Notes: generated from the sequence alone by a model not told the origin. 64,000 nt of DNA from Pararge aegeria (GCF_905163445.1 NC_053184.1:11222001-11286000), one strand, 5' to 3'; shown: positions 44,425 to 55,550, counted from the first letter of the stretch. Made by a program: numbers and translations.

Positions 44425-47400
44425 GAAAGACCGGGTATTCCGGATACATATTTTACTCTACGCCTCTTTGTAATGCGATCATTGTTTAGCAAGTTACAAT
44501 AACCAAATTCACGTGCCTCGGAGAGCACTTTAGGTAATCAGTCTCCGTTGTTATCACGAACCATATGTGATAAGCAGTAGAACTTTAATCAGTGGTATAG
44601 CTTTATATGACATAATTCTTACGGGAAATGCTACCGCCATGCTTATTTCTGCCGCAGACCGCGTATTCCGGATACATATACGCCTCTTTGTAATGCGATA
44701 ATTGTTTAGCAAATTACAATAACTAAAGACCCGTGCCTCGGAGTGCACGTTAGGTCATCAACTTCCGTTGTATCACTAACAATATGTGATAAGCAGTAGA
44801 ACTTTAAGTAATGGTATAGCTTTATATGACATAATTCTTACGGGAAATGCTAACGCCATGCTTATTTCTGCCTCAGACCGCGTATTCCGGATACATATAC
44901 GCCTTTTTGTAATGCGATCATTGTTTAGCAAATTAATATAACTAAATTCCCGCAGACCGGGTATTCCGGATACATATACGCCTCTTTGTTGTGCGATAAT
45001 TGTTAAGCAAATTACAATAACTAAAGACCCGTGCCTCGGAGTGCACGTTAGGTCATCAACCTCCGTTGTATCACTAACAATATGTGATAAGCAGTAGAAC
45101 TTTAAGTAATGGTATAGCTTTATATGACATAATTCTTACGGGAAATGCTACCGCCATGCTTATTTCTGCCGCAGACCGCGTATTCCGGATACATATACGC
45201 CTCTTTGTAATGCGATAATTGTTTAGCAAATTACAATAACTAAATTCCCGTGCCTCGGAGTGCAGGTTAGTGATATCAACCTCCGTTGTTATCACTAACA
45301 ATTATATGTGATAAGCAGTAGAACTTTAAATAATGGCATAGCTTTTTGTGACACAGTTCTTCCGGGAAATGCTACCGCCATGCTTATTTCTGCCGCAGAC
45401 CGCGTATTCCGGATACATATACGCCTATACCTCGGAGTGCAGGTTAGGTTATCAACCTCCGTTGTTATCACATACAATATGTGATAAGCAGTAGAACTTT
45501 AATCAGTGGTATAGCTTTTGTTACACAGCTCTTTCGGGGAGGTGCTACCGCCATGATAATTTTTGCCGCAGACCGGGTATTCCGGATACATATACGCCTC
45601 TTTGTTGTGCGATAATTGTTTAGCAAATTACAATAACTAAATTCCCGTGCCTCGGAGTGCAGGTTAGTGATATCAACCTCCGTTGTTATCACTAACAATT
45701 ATATGTGATAAGCAGTAGAACTTTAAATAATGGTATATCTTTTTGTGACACAGTTCTTCCGGGAAATGCTACCGCCATGCTTATTTCTGCCGCAGACCGC
45801 GTATTCCGGATACAAATACGCCTCTTTGTAATGCGAACATTGTTTAGCAAGTTACAATAACTAAATTACCGTACCTCGGAGTGCAGGTTAGGTTATCAAC
45901 CTCCGTTGTTATCACATACAATATGTGATAAGCAGTAGAACTTTAATCAGTGGTATAGCTTTTGTTACACAGCTCTTCCGGGGAGGTGCTACCGCCATGA
46001 TTATTTTTGCCGCAGACCGGGTATTCCGGATACATATACGCCTCTTTGTAGTGCGATAATTGTTTAGCAAATTACAATAACTAAAGACCCGTGCCTCGGA
46101 GTGCACGTTAGGTCATCAACCTCCGTTGTATCACTAACAATATGTGATAAGCAGTAGAACTTTAAGTAATGGTATAGCTTTATATGACATAATTCTTACG
46201 GGAAATGCTACCGCCATGCTTATTTCTGCCGCAGACCGCGTATTCCGGATACATATACGCCTCTTTGTAATGCGATAATTGTTTAGCAAATTACAATAAC
46301 TAAATTCCCGTGCCTCGGAGTGCAGGTTAGTGATATCAACCTCCGTTGTTATCACTAACAATTATATGTGATAAGCAGTAGAACTTTAAATAATGGCATA
46401 GCTTTTTGTGACACAGTTCTTCCGGGAAATGCTACCGCCATGCTTATTTCTGCCGCAGACCGCGTATTCCGGATACATATACGCCTTTTTGTAATGCGAT
46501 CATTGTTTAGCAAATTAATATAACTAAATTACTGTATCTCGGAGTGCAGGTTAGGTTATCAACCTCCGTTGTTATCACATACAATATGTGATAAGCAGTA
46601 GAACTTTAATCAGTGGTATAGCTTTTGTTACACAGCTCTTTCGGGGAGGTGCTACCGCCATGATAATTTTTGCCGCAGACCGGGTATTCCGGATACATAT
46701 ACGCCTCTTTGTTGTGCGATAATTGTTAAGCAAATTACAATAACTAAAGACCCGTGCCTCGGAGTGCACGTTAGGTCATCAACCTCCGTTGTATCACTAA
46801 CAATATGTGATAAGCAGTAGAACTTTAAGTAATGGTATAGCTTTATATGACATAATTCTTACGGGAAATGCTACCGCCATGCTTATTTCTGCCGCAGACC
46901 GCGTATTCCGGATACAAATACGCCTCTTTGTAATGCGAACATTGTTTAGCAAGTTACAATAACTAAATTACCGTACCTCGGAGTGCAGGTTAGGTTATCA
47001 ACCTCCGTTGTTATCACATACAATATGTGATAAGCAGTAGAACTTTAATCAGTGGTATAGCTTTTGTTACACAGCTCTTCCGGGGAGGTGCTACCGCCAT
47101 GATTATTTTTGCCGCAGACCGGGTATTCCGGATACATATACGCCTCTTTGTAGTGCGATAATTGTTTAGCAAATTACAATAACTAAAGACCCGTGCCTCG
47201 GAGTGCACGTTAGGTCATCAACCTCCGTTGTATCACTAACAATATGTGATAAGCAGTAGAACTTTAAGTAATGGTATAGCTTTATATGACATAATTCTTA
47301 CGGGAAATGCTAACGCCATGCTTATTTCTGCCTCAGACCGCGTATTCCGGATACATATACGCCTTTTTGTAATGCGATCATTGTTTAGCAAATTAATATA

Positions 47401-48702
47401 ACTAAATTACTGTACCTCGGAGTGCAGGTTAGGTTATAAACCTCCGTTGTTATCACATACAATATGTGATAAGCAGTAGAACTTTAATCAGTGGTATAGC
47501 TTTTGTTACACAGCTCTTTCGGGGAGGTGCTACCGCCATGATAATTTTTGCCGCAGACCGGGTATTCCGGATACATATACGCCTCTTTGTTGTGCGATAA
47601 TTGTTTAGCAAATTACAATAACTAAATTCCCGTGCCTCGGAGTGCAGGTTAGTGATATCAACCTCCGTTGTTATCACTAACAATTATATGTGATAAGCAG
47701 TAGAACTTTAAATAATGGTATATCTTTTTGTGACACAGTTCTTCCGGGAAATGCTACCGCCATGCTTATTTCTGCCGCAGACCGCGTATTCCGGATACAA
47801 ATACGCCTCTTTGTAATGCGAACATTGTTTAGCAAGTTACAATAACTAAATTACCGTACCTCGGAGTGCAGGTTAGGTTATCAACCTCCGTTGTTATCAC
47901 ATACAATATGTGATAAGCAGTAGAACTTTAATCAGTGGTATAGCTTTTGTTACACAGCTCTTCCGGGGAGGTGCTACCGCCATGATTATTTTTGCCGCAG
48001 ACCGGGTATTCCGGATACATATACGCCTCTTTGTAGTGCGATAATTGTTTAGCAAATTACAATAACTAAAGACCCGTGCCTCGGAGTGCACGTTAGGTCA
48101 TCAACCTCCGTTGTATCACTAACAATATGTGATAAGCAGTAGAACTTTAAGTAATGGTATAGCTTTATATGACATAATTCTTACGGGAAATGCTACCGCC
48201 ACGCTTATTTCTGCCGCAGACCGCGTATTCCGGATACATATACGCCTCTTTGTAATGCGATAATTGTTTAGCAAATTACAATAACTAAATTCCCGTGCCT
48301 CGGAGTGCAGGTTAGTGATATCAACCTCCGTTGTTATCACTAACAATTATATGTGATAAGCAGTAGAACTTTAAATAATGGCATAGCTTTTTGTGACACA
48401 GTTCTTCCGGGAAATGCTACCGCCATGCTTATTTCTGCCGCAGACCGCGTATTCCGGATACATATACGCCTCTTTGTAATGCGATAATTGTTTAGCAAAT
48501 TACAAGAACTAAATTCCCGTGCCTCGGATTGCAGGTTAGGTATCGACCGAGTAATGCGATAATTGTTTAGCAAATTACAATAATCAAATTCCCGTGCTTT
48601 GGAGTGCCGGTTAGGTATCAACCTCCATTGTTATCACTAACAATATGTGATAAGCAAGAACTTTATGTGGTGGTCGAGCTAACACAGCTCTTTCGGGGAA
48701 GT
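44425..48702. repeat. Tandem array of about 19 units, three length subtypes
   Basis: Using 'gtattccgg' as phase marker, units start at 44435, 44663, 44882, 44961, 45180, 45404, 45577, 45801, 46021, 46240, 46464, 46684, 46903, 47123, 47342, 47562, 47786, 48006, 48225 and 48449. Three subtypes are defined by the segment before the marker: A (tatatgacataattcttacg, 219 bp), B (ttgttacacagctctt, 220 bp) and C (tttttgtgacacagttcttc, 224 bp). Apart from the first unit (228 bp, with a 9-base insert) and two short units (79 and 173 bp), every unit of a subtype has the same length. The order from 44663 is A, short, A, C, B(short), C, B, A, C, B, A, B, A, B, C, B, A, C. The unit contains 'gctaccgccatgcttatttc', which is also in the dispersed element at 10.38 kb, and an inverted repeat 'ttatcacat...atgtgataa'. 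The last unit is decayed. Minus-strand frames of 60-93 codons repeat in each unit and are not genes. Confidence 0.95.
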
Positions 48703-48969
48703 AAATAAATAAATAAATAAATATACTACGACAATACACACATCGCAATCTAGTCCCAAAGTAAGCGTAGCTTGTGTTATGGGTACTAAGAAAACTGATG
48801 AATATTTTTATAAATAATATACATAAAATACTTATAATATACAAATAAACACCCAGAGACTGAAAAACTTTCATGTTCATCACACAAACACTTTCCAGTC
48901 GTGGGAATCGAACCCACGGCCTTTGACTCAGAAATCAGGGTCGCTGCAAACTGCGCCAATGGGCCGTCA
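48703..48969 (-). mobile_element. tRNA-derived SINE inserted at the array edge
   Basis: Reverse copy of the SINE at 27190-27485, beginning with (AAAT)n on the plus strand and ending with the reversed B box 'gggaatcgaaccc' and A box 'actgcgccaatgggcc'. It is flanked by 'gaagt' (48698-48702 and 48970-48974), a 5-bp target duplication. Removing it joins 'ctctttcggggaagt' to 'gctatagccatgctta', an ordinary array or family T sequence. The insertion therefore came after this part of the array was formed. Confidence 0.9.
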
Positions 48970-49165
48970 GAAGTGCTATAGCCATGCTTATTTCTGCCGC
49001 CAAGCAGCATTGCATAGCATTGCTGTGATCCAGTCTGAATGATGTGGTTGCCGGTGTAATTTCAGGCACATAAGGCTAAACACTTACACCTCAGATTTAT
49101 GGACACAGTGCCGCACTTGGCTGCATGCATTGTGAGGTGCTGCTTTGTTTTTAAGGCGATTGTTT
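48970..49165 (+). mobile_element. Family T element, copy 2 (tail of the array)
   Basis: Continues from the array as 'gccatgcttatttctgccgc', 'gcattgctgtgatccagtct', 'gatgtggttgccggtgtaat', 'cagatttatggacacagtgc' and 'ttttaaggcgatt'. This is the same order as 10440-10640 and the reverse of 51800-51990. The tandem units are thus part of, or fused to, a family T copy. Confidence 0.85.
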
Positions 49166-49169
49166 TCTT

Positions 49170-50080
49170 AATATACGGCAGCCCTTTTAACTAAAATCTT
49201 TCAACTATTACCATAAAAAATAGGCCCTACTTTGGGCTGGATGCAATATACTCACATTACTTTTTATTTATTTTTAATTTGTTAGTTCAAGATTTTGCGA
49301 TATTAGCGACGTGGCTCAAAGATTGATGTTCTGCCAAAGATTTATTGTCCAAACTGTTAAAAATCTAAATATTTTAAATTTCGTTAAATTAATTAAAGCT
49401 TTATTCCTACATTGTTGGTAATAAATAAGATTTACGACCAACGAAACGCTATTATCTTCCCAAGTTAACTACCTATTTAACAGAGAGTAAAGCTAGGTAC
49501 AAACCTATGCTGCAAGCTATGATGTAGGTACTTAATGAAAAGTAATACTAGTAAAGTATTGATTTCACTGAATGCATGAGATTTGCTACTATTTTGAACA
49601 CGTATGAAGAATTGAAGTTTTTAAGGAAGTAGGTACATCTTTTCAAGCATTTTATTAAAATTGATTATGTATGTACGGAACAATGAATGGAATTCATAGG
49701 TAACTGAATGGGAACTAGCCTTTGCCCGGTTCCGCTCACGTTAAGTTCAATTTTATATTTGGTAAATTTTAACTACAAAGGTTTAAAAAAAAAAGACTTG
49801 CTGCTAATAGAAAAATATGAACGTAAATTATTAAAAAAATCAGAAACTTTCATTTATATGAAGATGACTTTAATAATATGGTTTCATCCACTATTTGTTT
49901 AAGAAACATAATACATAAAACGGGATTGCGCAATATCCAAATTTGCTAATTATATACATTAATTGTACAATACATACTAATACCACATATGTATATGTAT
50001 TTAAAACAAATATGTTTATATATATGTGTATAAATATCCAATAATACATATTAATATTTAAACATACACATAAAATTACA
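49170..50080. other. No recognised gene
   Basis: AT-rich, with long A/T runs and low-complexity frames only. Confidence 0.5.
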
Positions 50081-50104
50081 TAGATATTCAGAATGATGAT
50101 CATG

Positions 50105-50360
50105 ATGATAAAAGTGATGATATGAAGTCTACAGGTTATAGTTGTATACTCGTAGTATTTTCCATGCGTATGCATAGGAATTATTATAAAAATATGATGG
50201 ATGGAAACCACCAACATGCATTGAATAAACAGGGCGGATCTCTTGTGGAGCTCTTATCGGGCTGAGCATGACGAGCATGGCGATAAAAGTGATGATAGAG
50301 AGATGATATATGGGATGTATTTTCATCATATATATTTCCCTGCGTATGCATATGTGATAA
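50105..50360. repeat. Diverged tandem duplication, about 177 bp
   Basis: 'gataaaagtgatgata' occurs at 50107 and 50284, and 'tgcgtatgcata' at 50165 and 50341, so the two copies are offset by 176-177 bp. The middle of each copy has diverged. The duplication covers the small open frame listed next. Confidence 0.6.
50129..50329 (-). CDS. Candidate small secreted peptide
   Basis: A 66-codon frame starts with two ATGs. The N-terminus has a short basic start (MMKIHPIYH) and a hydrophobic core (LSIITFIAMLVMLSP) with a plausible cleavage after IRA. This reads as a signal peptide. The mature part (PQEIRPVYSMHVGGFHPSYF, then YNNSYAYAW) is rich in aromatic residues and has no cysteines. No polyadenylation signal or second exon is evident, and 'cgagtatac' near its end could be a weak donor. 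The neighbouring copy of the tandem duplication encodes a similar hydrophobic stretch. It may equally be a chance frame in ATC-rich DNA. Confidence 0.22.
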   Translation of the reverse strand: MMKIHPIYHLSIITFIAMLVMLSPIRAPQEIRPVYSMHVGGFHPSYFYNNSYAYAWKILRVYNYNL

Positions 50361-50574
50361 TTGTGATTGTATCCAATTGTCTAAATACGTTCCAATTTAC
50401 ATGACAATCGAGGCAAAAGCGTGGTAGCTCGGTTGCTCGAATGAATTTGCATTTGCGAATACCCTCAGTCCAAGATGCCCGCGGCGGCATGTCAGCTGTA
50501 GTCTACAACATTCAATGCAAACAACGCTTCTATTGTCTACACAGATCATATTAGTGCTAAGTGAATATTAATAT

Positions 50575-50625
50575 TCACACTATATAAGAATAGCTCGCGA
50601 TATATTGGTGCCTTTTATTCTGTTT
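50575..50625 (+). promoter_or_regulatory. TATA-like motif
   Basis: 'cactatataagaatagctcg' at 50579-50598 contains a good TATATAAG on the plus strand. No plus-strand coding region follows within 1 kb, so its meaning is doubtful. Confidence 0.15.
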
Positions 50626-50629
50626 ACAC

Positions 50630-51790
50630 AAAAACATTAAACTAAACTTAATTGACAGGTCTTAAAGTGTTGCCATACTTTTCACAAAGTTTTTTGTGAA
50701 AAAGGATAGCGCCAGAGATGATATTATTTTAAATTTAGGGATTTTGGTTTTTTTTTTTTTATTTTTGTGTTTTCTACCGTGCCCCACAGAATATGTTAAG
50801 TTGTGGAACTCGGGCCTGAACTCTTTGCGGTTGTGTGGGATCTGCCGTCCAGTCTTACTATGGGAGTGAGGGAACAGAGAGTGTATCTGTGATTTCACAC
50901 ACACTTTTGCACCATAATATCTTCCGCGTATTTGGAAAATCACTGTGGAGATTGTCCACCGTGGCCAAATCGCCAGGGAAATTGTTTGTGGTTTGAATTC
51001 AGAAGTTATAGGCTATTGTTGATATCTTATTACAATTTCAGGACAGAACTATAATTAATGGTCATTCATTTGATGAGGCAAGCTTCGATTTCAAATTTAT
51101 TGGCAGCAGCCGAGAGTGATCCATGTGCAGACTCGTAGGACACTCATTTGATATTCACATAATTAATGTGTGACGTGAGATCTGGAGCGATGCAACTTGC
51201 AAATTACAGTTGTCTATAACATTCAACCAATAACAGATCCGTTATTTTAGAACAGTGAAAGACATAGAAACCATGACATGATATAGATTTTTCCTAGAAG
51301 TCAATAAAATGACATTTTTCCTTAGAATTTAGACTGATTTTTATGATTATTTATTATTCCAAAGAGTTTAATATCTAGTTCATTTTATAAAGATCTGATG
51401 AAGTTGTTTAGAAATTTCCGATTGCAGGCGGAAGTTTTAAACATAACTTACCTAAGAGTGCTTTCAATTTATCGTACAGTACTTGAGGAATTACATTAAA
51501 GGATTCAACTTCATAAATGGAATCGTTTATGTTATGTAAAGATATTTTTCATTATAGCAATACCTAAAATCTATATATTCATAGGATGTGTAAGTAATAG
51601 GCACAAACGTCAGGAATATGCTATTCACAACATATTGTAGACATTTTTAATTTCCGGTAGCTCCAGCGTTTCCTCTATGTAAAAGTGTTAATTTTATGTT
51701 ATCTGGTTGATGGATGTAGGAATACTAGAATTGATACGAGAAATTTACGAACACATTTCATGTGTTCTCTTTGTTCAGTTATCGTTTAAT
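50630..51790. other. No recognised gene
   Basis: AT-rich. The minus-strand frame at 50662-50943 contains a lysine run from poly-T and no domain. Around 50790-50950 ('ctgaactctttgcggttgtg') looks like a decayed transposon, but the family is not known to me. Confidence 0.4.
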
Positions 51791-51794
51791 TTTT

Positions 51795-51990
51795 AATAGA
51801 AAAAACAGATGACCTTCCTGATGGTAAGTAGTAAAGCATTGCTTATAAACAGAGTAACACTTCGCAAGAGGGTCCTACAGGAACCGCCCAGTGTCCACAA
51901 CCTGAGGTAGGTGTTAAAACTCATTTTCCTGTTATTACATCGGCAACTATGATTTTCAGATCGGAACACAGCAATGCTGTTTGGAGAAGC
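51795..51990 (-). mobile_element. Family T element, copy 3, antisense
   Basis: The reverse complement reads 'aacagcattgctgtgttccg', 'atctgaaaatcatagttgcc', 'ggttgtggacactgggcggt' and 'ttactacttaccatcaggaa'. It is collinear with 10455-10680 and 48990-49160. No tandem units are attached. Confidence 0.75.
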
Positions 51991-51999
51991 CTGCTTGCA

Positions 52000-52195
52000 A
52001 AGTAGAAATGGACGAGCTCTCTTACAAAAAGCTCTACAAGTACTAAAATCTGGTCTATTGATCGCACTAGATGGTAGTAGTAGCACAGAGGACGCTGGTG
52101 CCCGTTCTCTGTTATGTTGCTTTAGTCGCCTCGTAAGACACCGGTGGGAAGAAGAGGGGTGCTGACAACTGTATTCTGATCGACCGCCACCACAC
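52000..52195 (+). repeat. Dispersed repeat 'family Q', copy 2
   Basis: 'agtagtagcacagaggacgc', 'ctttagtcgcctcgtaagac' and 'gacaactgtattctgatcga' match 61305-61420 closely. The 135-codon minus frame running through this and the previous repeat is accidental. Confidence 0.7.
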
Positions 52196-52790
52196 TGCAC
52201 TTAACTACCTTAGATAGCTTTATCTTCTTCTTTGTCGTAACACTCTTGCCAGAATGGTCGTGGTCATCACGGTGGGACATTGTTTGTGGCAGTTGTTACT
52301 CGCCTCATGATCATTCCTCACTTCTCCCTGTATGGATAGTCTGGTCATGCAAGGGACCTCCCACTGAAGATTAGATTTGATCGGTCCATCGCATGGGTGA
52401 CCTACCGCGCGCTCTAGTGCCTTCTACCTTGCCCTGCACAACAAGGCGTTCTATGGAGTTGCTGTCTCCCTCGGGAGACGTGTCCGAAGAATTTTAATAT
52501 GCGGTTGTGCACTAATGTTGAGAGACGTTGCTTGGTGTCGAGTTCTCAGATAATGGAAATATTGGTGCAAAATTCGTTCTATGACACTCCAAGCATACGT
52601 CTCCAACGCCACATCTCTAAAGCATAAATTTTCCTCTTCTCGACCTCTCGCAAAGTCCACATCTCCGCGGCGTATAAAAATATATGGAAAACAAGTGTTT
52701 GTACAAGACGAATCTTAGTGGCCTTGGTAATGTTACGCTTCCTCCATATTTTCTTCAGCTTTTCCATCGTAGTTATTATATAGATAACTT
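52195..52790 (-). mobile_element. RTE-like reverse transcriptase fragment, frameshifted
   Basis: The minus-strand translation from 52767 gives MEKLKKIWRKRNITKATKIR, LVQTLVFHIFLYAAEMWTLR and KIYALEMWRWRRMLGVS. This is the 'K.iW....i...tKirL...lvf...lYg.E.WtL' block of endonuclease-reverse transcriptases. After a frameshift, TKQRLSTLVHNRILKFFGHV and a later MDRSN-like end continue to about 52250. Catalytic motifs lie upstream and are absent. The lineage differs from the GRPP-type RTE copies. Confidence 0.8.
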
Positions 52791-52799
52791 TATAGCAGC

Positions 52800-54070
52800 T
52801 TAGTATTTCTAGAAAACCACTTGGGGTAGTATTGTTCGTATATTTCAGAAATAGATAATGTTATGTTCAAAAAGGATACCATTTCACGTACGCTCTGTAC
52901 CATTACAGCAGCAACTCTGGAAAATATGCGATAAATATCACGTGTGAAAATAGCTTCTGTACACAGTTTATCTGCATGAGTATAAAATTTCTAAATAATG
53001 GAAGCTGTCCAAGGCGGGACACTGAGAAGACGTCAAGGGGTACGCTCGGGGCGTGCAGAAAATAGTTCCCGGCAAAAATTAGCATCAGATATGAGATACT
53101 AGTGCTAATGTTGCTCTTTACTTTATTGCTGCACTCACTATAATATTTTGTCCTTGAATCTGTCGTCTAGGTGTAAAAAAAATAAAAAAATAAAAAATAG
53201 CTGTCTTGTGTATTATTTGATTAAGGTTGTTTAAAAGTTAGAAAATTAACAAAGAAATGTTTTAAAAAAAAGTACCAAGTATAAATTTATAGGTACTGTG
53301 TGGGCGTTCATCATGCATGCTTTGTGTGCATTTTTGTCACTTTTTAAATTAACAAAGATTGTGATTATGACCTGACTTAAGATGATACCTACCTTATCAC
53401 ATTATAGTCGCAATATAAAAAGAGCCCCCGGAAGTATGAAAGCGAATAAAGAGAGTTATTGCATGGTTAATTCATGACGCATAGACAGTTGTTGTGTAGT
53501 AAACTGTCTGTCTGTGTAAAAAAGTATATTTTCTACTGTTTTACGTAAATGGTACTGCTCCGCTTGTTACAGGAGATGCGTCGGTGAATACGTCATCTTA
53601 AAATGAGTGTGCGCTTAAAAATTAATGTTAAGTTGAATATACTCGTAGTAGTAAGTACGTCACGTCTTTTATATGAAAGGCACAGAATAGCTATTGTTTA
53701 TAGAGGCTATAGACCATAATATCATCAAATTTGAAACCCTTTTTCGCCAATGGGTACAAAGGAATAACGGGTGCACATCAAAATTTATAGGGCGCCGAGT
53801 GTGTGCTTTAATACAAAAATACAGAGGTAATTCATGACAATTTACTGCCCATGAGTCATGTTTCATAAGGGTATGAAAATTTCAGAAGAGTGTATATTCC
53901 TAACACATTTTTTTAAATTGAAATACTTGATATAGCCATTTTCTATTTCTACTAGTAATTTAAAAAATTATCTTTAACGGTTTTAATTTTATAATATAAA
54001 ATGCATACCTGGGTGCGCTATTTATGCATTTTATATCTACAACTAGTAACGGTTAAATATTCCGTTTATT
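52800..54070. other. No recognised gene
   Basis: No supported frame, RNA or repeat, apart from A/T-rich runs at 53175-53200. Confidence 0.5.
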
Positions 54071-54079
54071 ATAGATCTG

Positions 54080-54430
54080 TTCTCAATATCTGTGGTCGCG
54101 GCCATCTTGGATATGAAATTTGTCGTAGTGTAATTGTTTTATTTGTCGAGCACTTTCATTTGATACCCATATTGACGGAGTGAAAAAATATGTAATCTAC
54201 CATGTTGTGCGGTGGCTATCTTTGACCGATTTTAACTAAAAAAAGCTAGTATTTCTAGCTATGTTTAGTGAAACCACGATCCCGACTACTTCACTGTTTA
54301 AGCAAAAGAAACAAAATCAAGATCGGTTCATCAGTTCGAGAAACTCAATGCCACAAAACACATACACACCCACACACGCACACACACACACACACAGGTA
54401 CGTGAAACTTGTAATATCCCGTCGATTTTA
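54080..54430 (+). repeat. Dispersed repeat with CA microsatellite
   Basis: 'gtcgcggccatcttggatat' and 'gcactttcatttgataccca' followed by 'gaccgattttaac', 'caagatcggttcatcagttc' and a (CA)n tract at 54367-54397. I remember this phrase order from lepidopteran repeats but cannot name the element. The CA tract probably grew from the internal 'acacac' run. Confidence 0.5.
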
Positions 54431-54517
54431 CGTCGGGAGTTAAGGAATGGGGGTTTACATTCATCATCATAATCACGTCAACTGCTGGACATAGGTGTTT
54501 TGAAGGTAGTTCAAAAA

Positions 54518-54583
54518 GGGAGCCACTGGACATAAGCGGCACAAGACCGTGGGGTCTTGTGCCGCTTATGTCCAGTGGCTCCC
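54518..54583. repeat. Perfect 31-bp hairpin, 4-nt loop
   Basis: 54518-54548 is exactly complementary to 54553-54583, loop gtgg. The right arm (ggtcttgtgccgcttatgtc...) is the segment expected at this position in the RTE element, by comparison with 11150-11180. The left arm is an inverted copy of it. Confidence 0.95.
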
Positions 54584-54619
54584 TGTGACTAGCCTGATTT
54601 CATCCATCCAGCACCTCGG

Positions 54620-54680
54620 GACCCCAGCGTCAATCGATTCTAAGAGCAAATAGCTCGTAGAATCGATTGACGCTGGGGTC
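54620..54680. repeat. Perfect 23-bp hairpin plus 4-bp inner stem
   Basis: 54620-54642 pairs exactly with 54658-54680. After one mismatch, 54644-54647 pairs with 54653-54656. Here the left arm (gaccccagcgtcaatcgatt) is in the expected RTE order and the right arm replaces the 'gggctatgtgccctgcca' present at 11258-11275. Confidence 0.95.
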
Positions 54681-54789
54681 TTTGCCACTTTAACTTCGCA
54701 ACTCTTGATCTATGTCAGTAACTCTGATTCTTCTACGGATGTCTTCATTCCTTGAGCCTTATTATGTCATCATAGGTACCATAATAGGT

Positions 54790-55550
54790 CATCACTGCCT
54801 TCCATTAAGTGTAGCTATATATATATACATATGTAGTATATACAATATGTAATATATTTCGAGTGGAGAATAACTTTAATACATATGTTTATATTGATAT
54901 CTCCTATTTTTTTTTGTATTATTGACGTCGGATCAAAAATAAGGATTTCAAAAATATGGATGGCATTAGCATAAAATACTTGTTAAGTAGGTACCTACGA
55001 GTATATCTACGGGTGACCCGGTAGAGATCCAGGCCAAAGCGGGTAGAGCTTTTTGGGTCGGTTTGGGTCGGACGGAGTTTAGTGTAACTGTAAACTGTCA
55101 AGTTCACCCGGATCGTGCCCCATTGAATAACATTCCCTTGTTTTCAACCCTTGTAGTTCTTGTACTTGAGTCTTGCTTGCTTATTGTATCGTGATACAGC
55201 TTTGTATATATATTTTGCTTTGCATTGTCGTTAATTGCTGCGAGTTAACATATAGGTTACATATAGGGTAGGTAGGTGTAAACGAATCAGTAAATGGTTG
55301 AGCCGATCATTGTTAACAAATGTATTACTCGATTGTCACTGCTAAATTTGGTTAAGATAGGTGCATTAGCAGTAAAGCCGAATAAACAAGTGTTTAAGTA
55401 AATCCAGAACCCTTATTTGCCCTTGTATAAAGTTAGTTCTATGCCTGTCTTAAGTTTGAAGCTATCGCTGTTCTAAAATGGACCATTGTTGAGGTAGTGA
55501 ATAGTTTAGGTTAGGTAGGTAGGTTAAAAATAATAAGGCATTTATTTAAG
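54790..55550. other. No recognised gene
   Basis: A (TA)n stretch lies at 54818-54850. The rest shows no coding or repeat signal I can name. Confidence 0.45.

Larger units (their letters stand above)
54450..54780 (-). mobile_element. RTE-type 3' end, antisense, remodelled by two hairpins
   Basis: It starts with the antisense tail 'ttcatcatcataatcacgtc' and 'aactgctggacatagg', and ends with 'tctgattcttctacggatgt'. It is collinear with 11085-11400. Relative to that copy, two inverted segments have been added or substituted (54518-54583 and 54620-54680). Frames are destroyed. Confidence 0.85.

Noticed and set aside
44554..48621. Repeated minus-strand open frames of 60-93 codons, which could look like a tandem gene family
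   Set aside because: They are the same array unit read in one frame. The units differ by lengths that are not all multiples of three, there is no start context or conserved stop logic, and the same sequence is part of a non-coding dispersed element.
48616..48702. CRISPR-like regularly spaced repeat reading of the array
   Set aside because: Units of about 220 bp are contiguous, without short repeats and unique spacers, and the DNA is animal in character.
49891..50217. 108-codon hydrophobic minus frame
   Set aside because: Isoleucine- and tyrosine-rich translation of AT-rich DNA, with no start context. Only the overlapping 50129-50329 frame has a signal-peptide profile worth recording.
51793..52200. 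135-codon minus-strand frame
   Set aside because: It spans two unrelated dispersed repeats (family T and family Q), so it is accidental.
55488..55512. let-7-like seed (tgaggtag) near 55491
   Set aside because: Only the seed matches; the rest diverges and no complementary arm lies within 100 bp.
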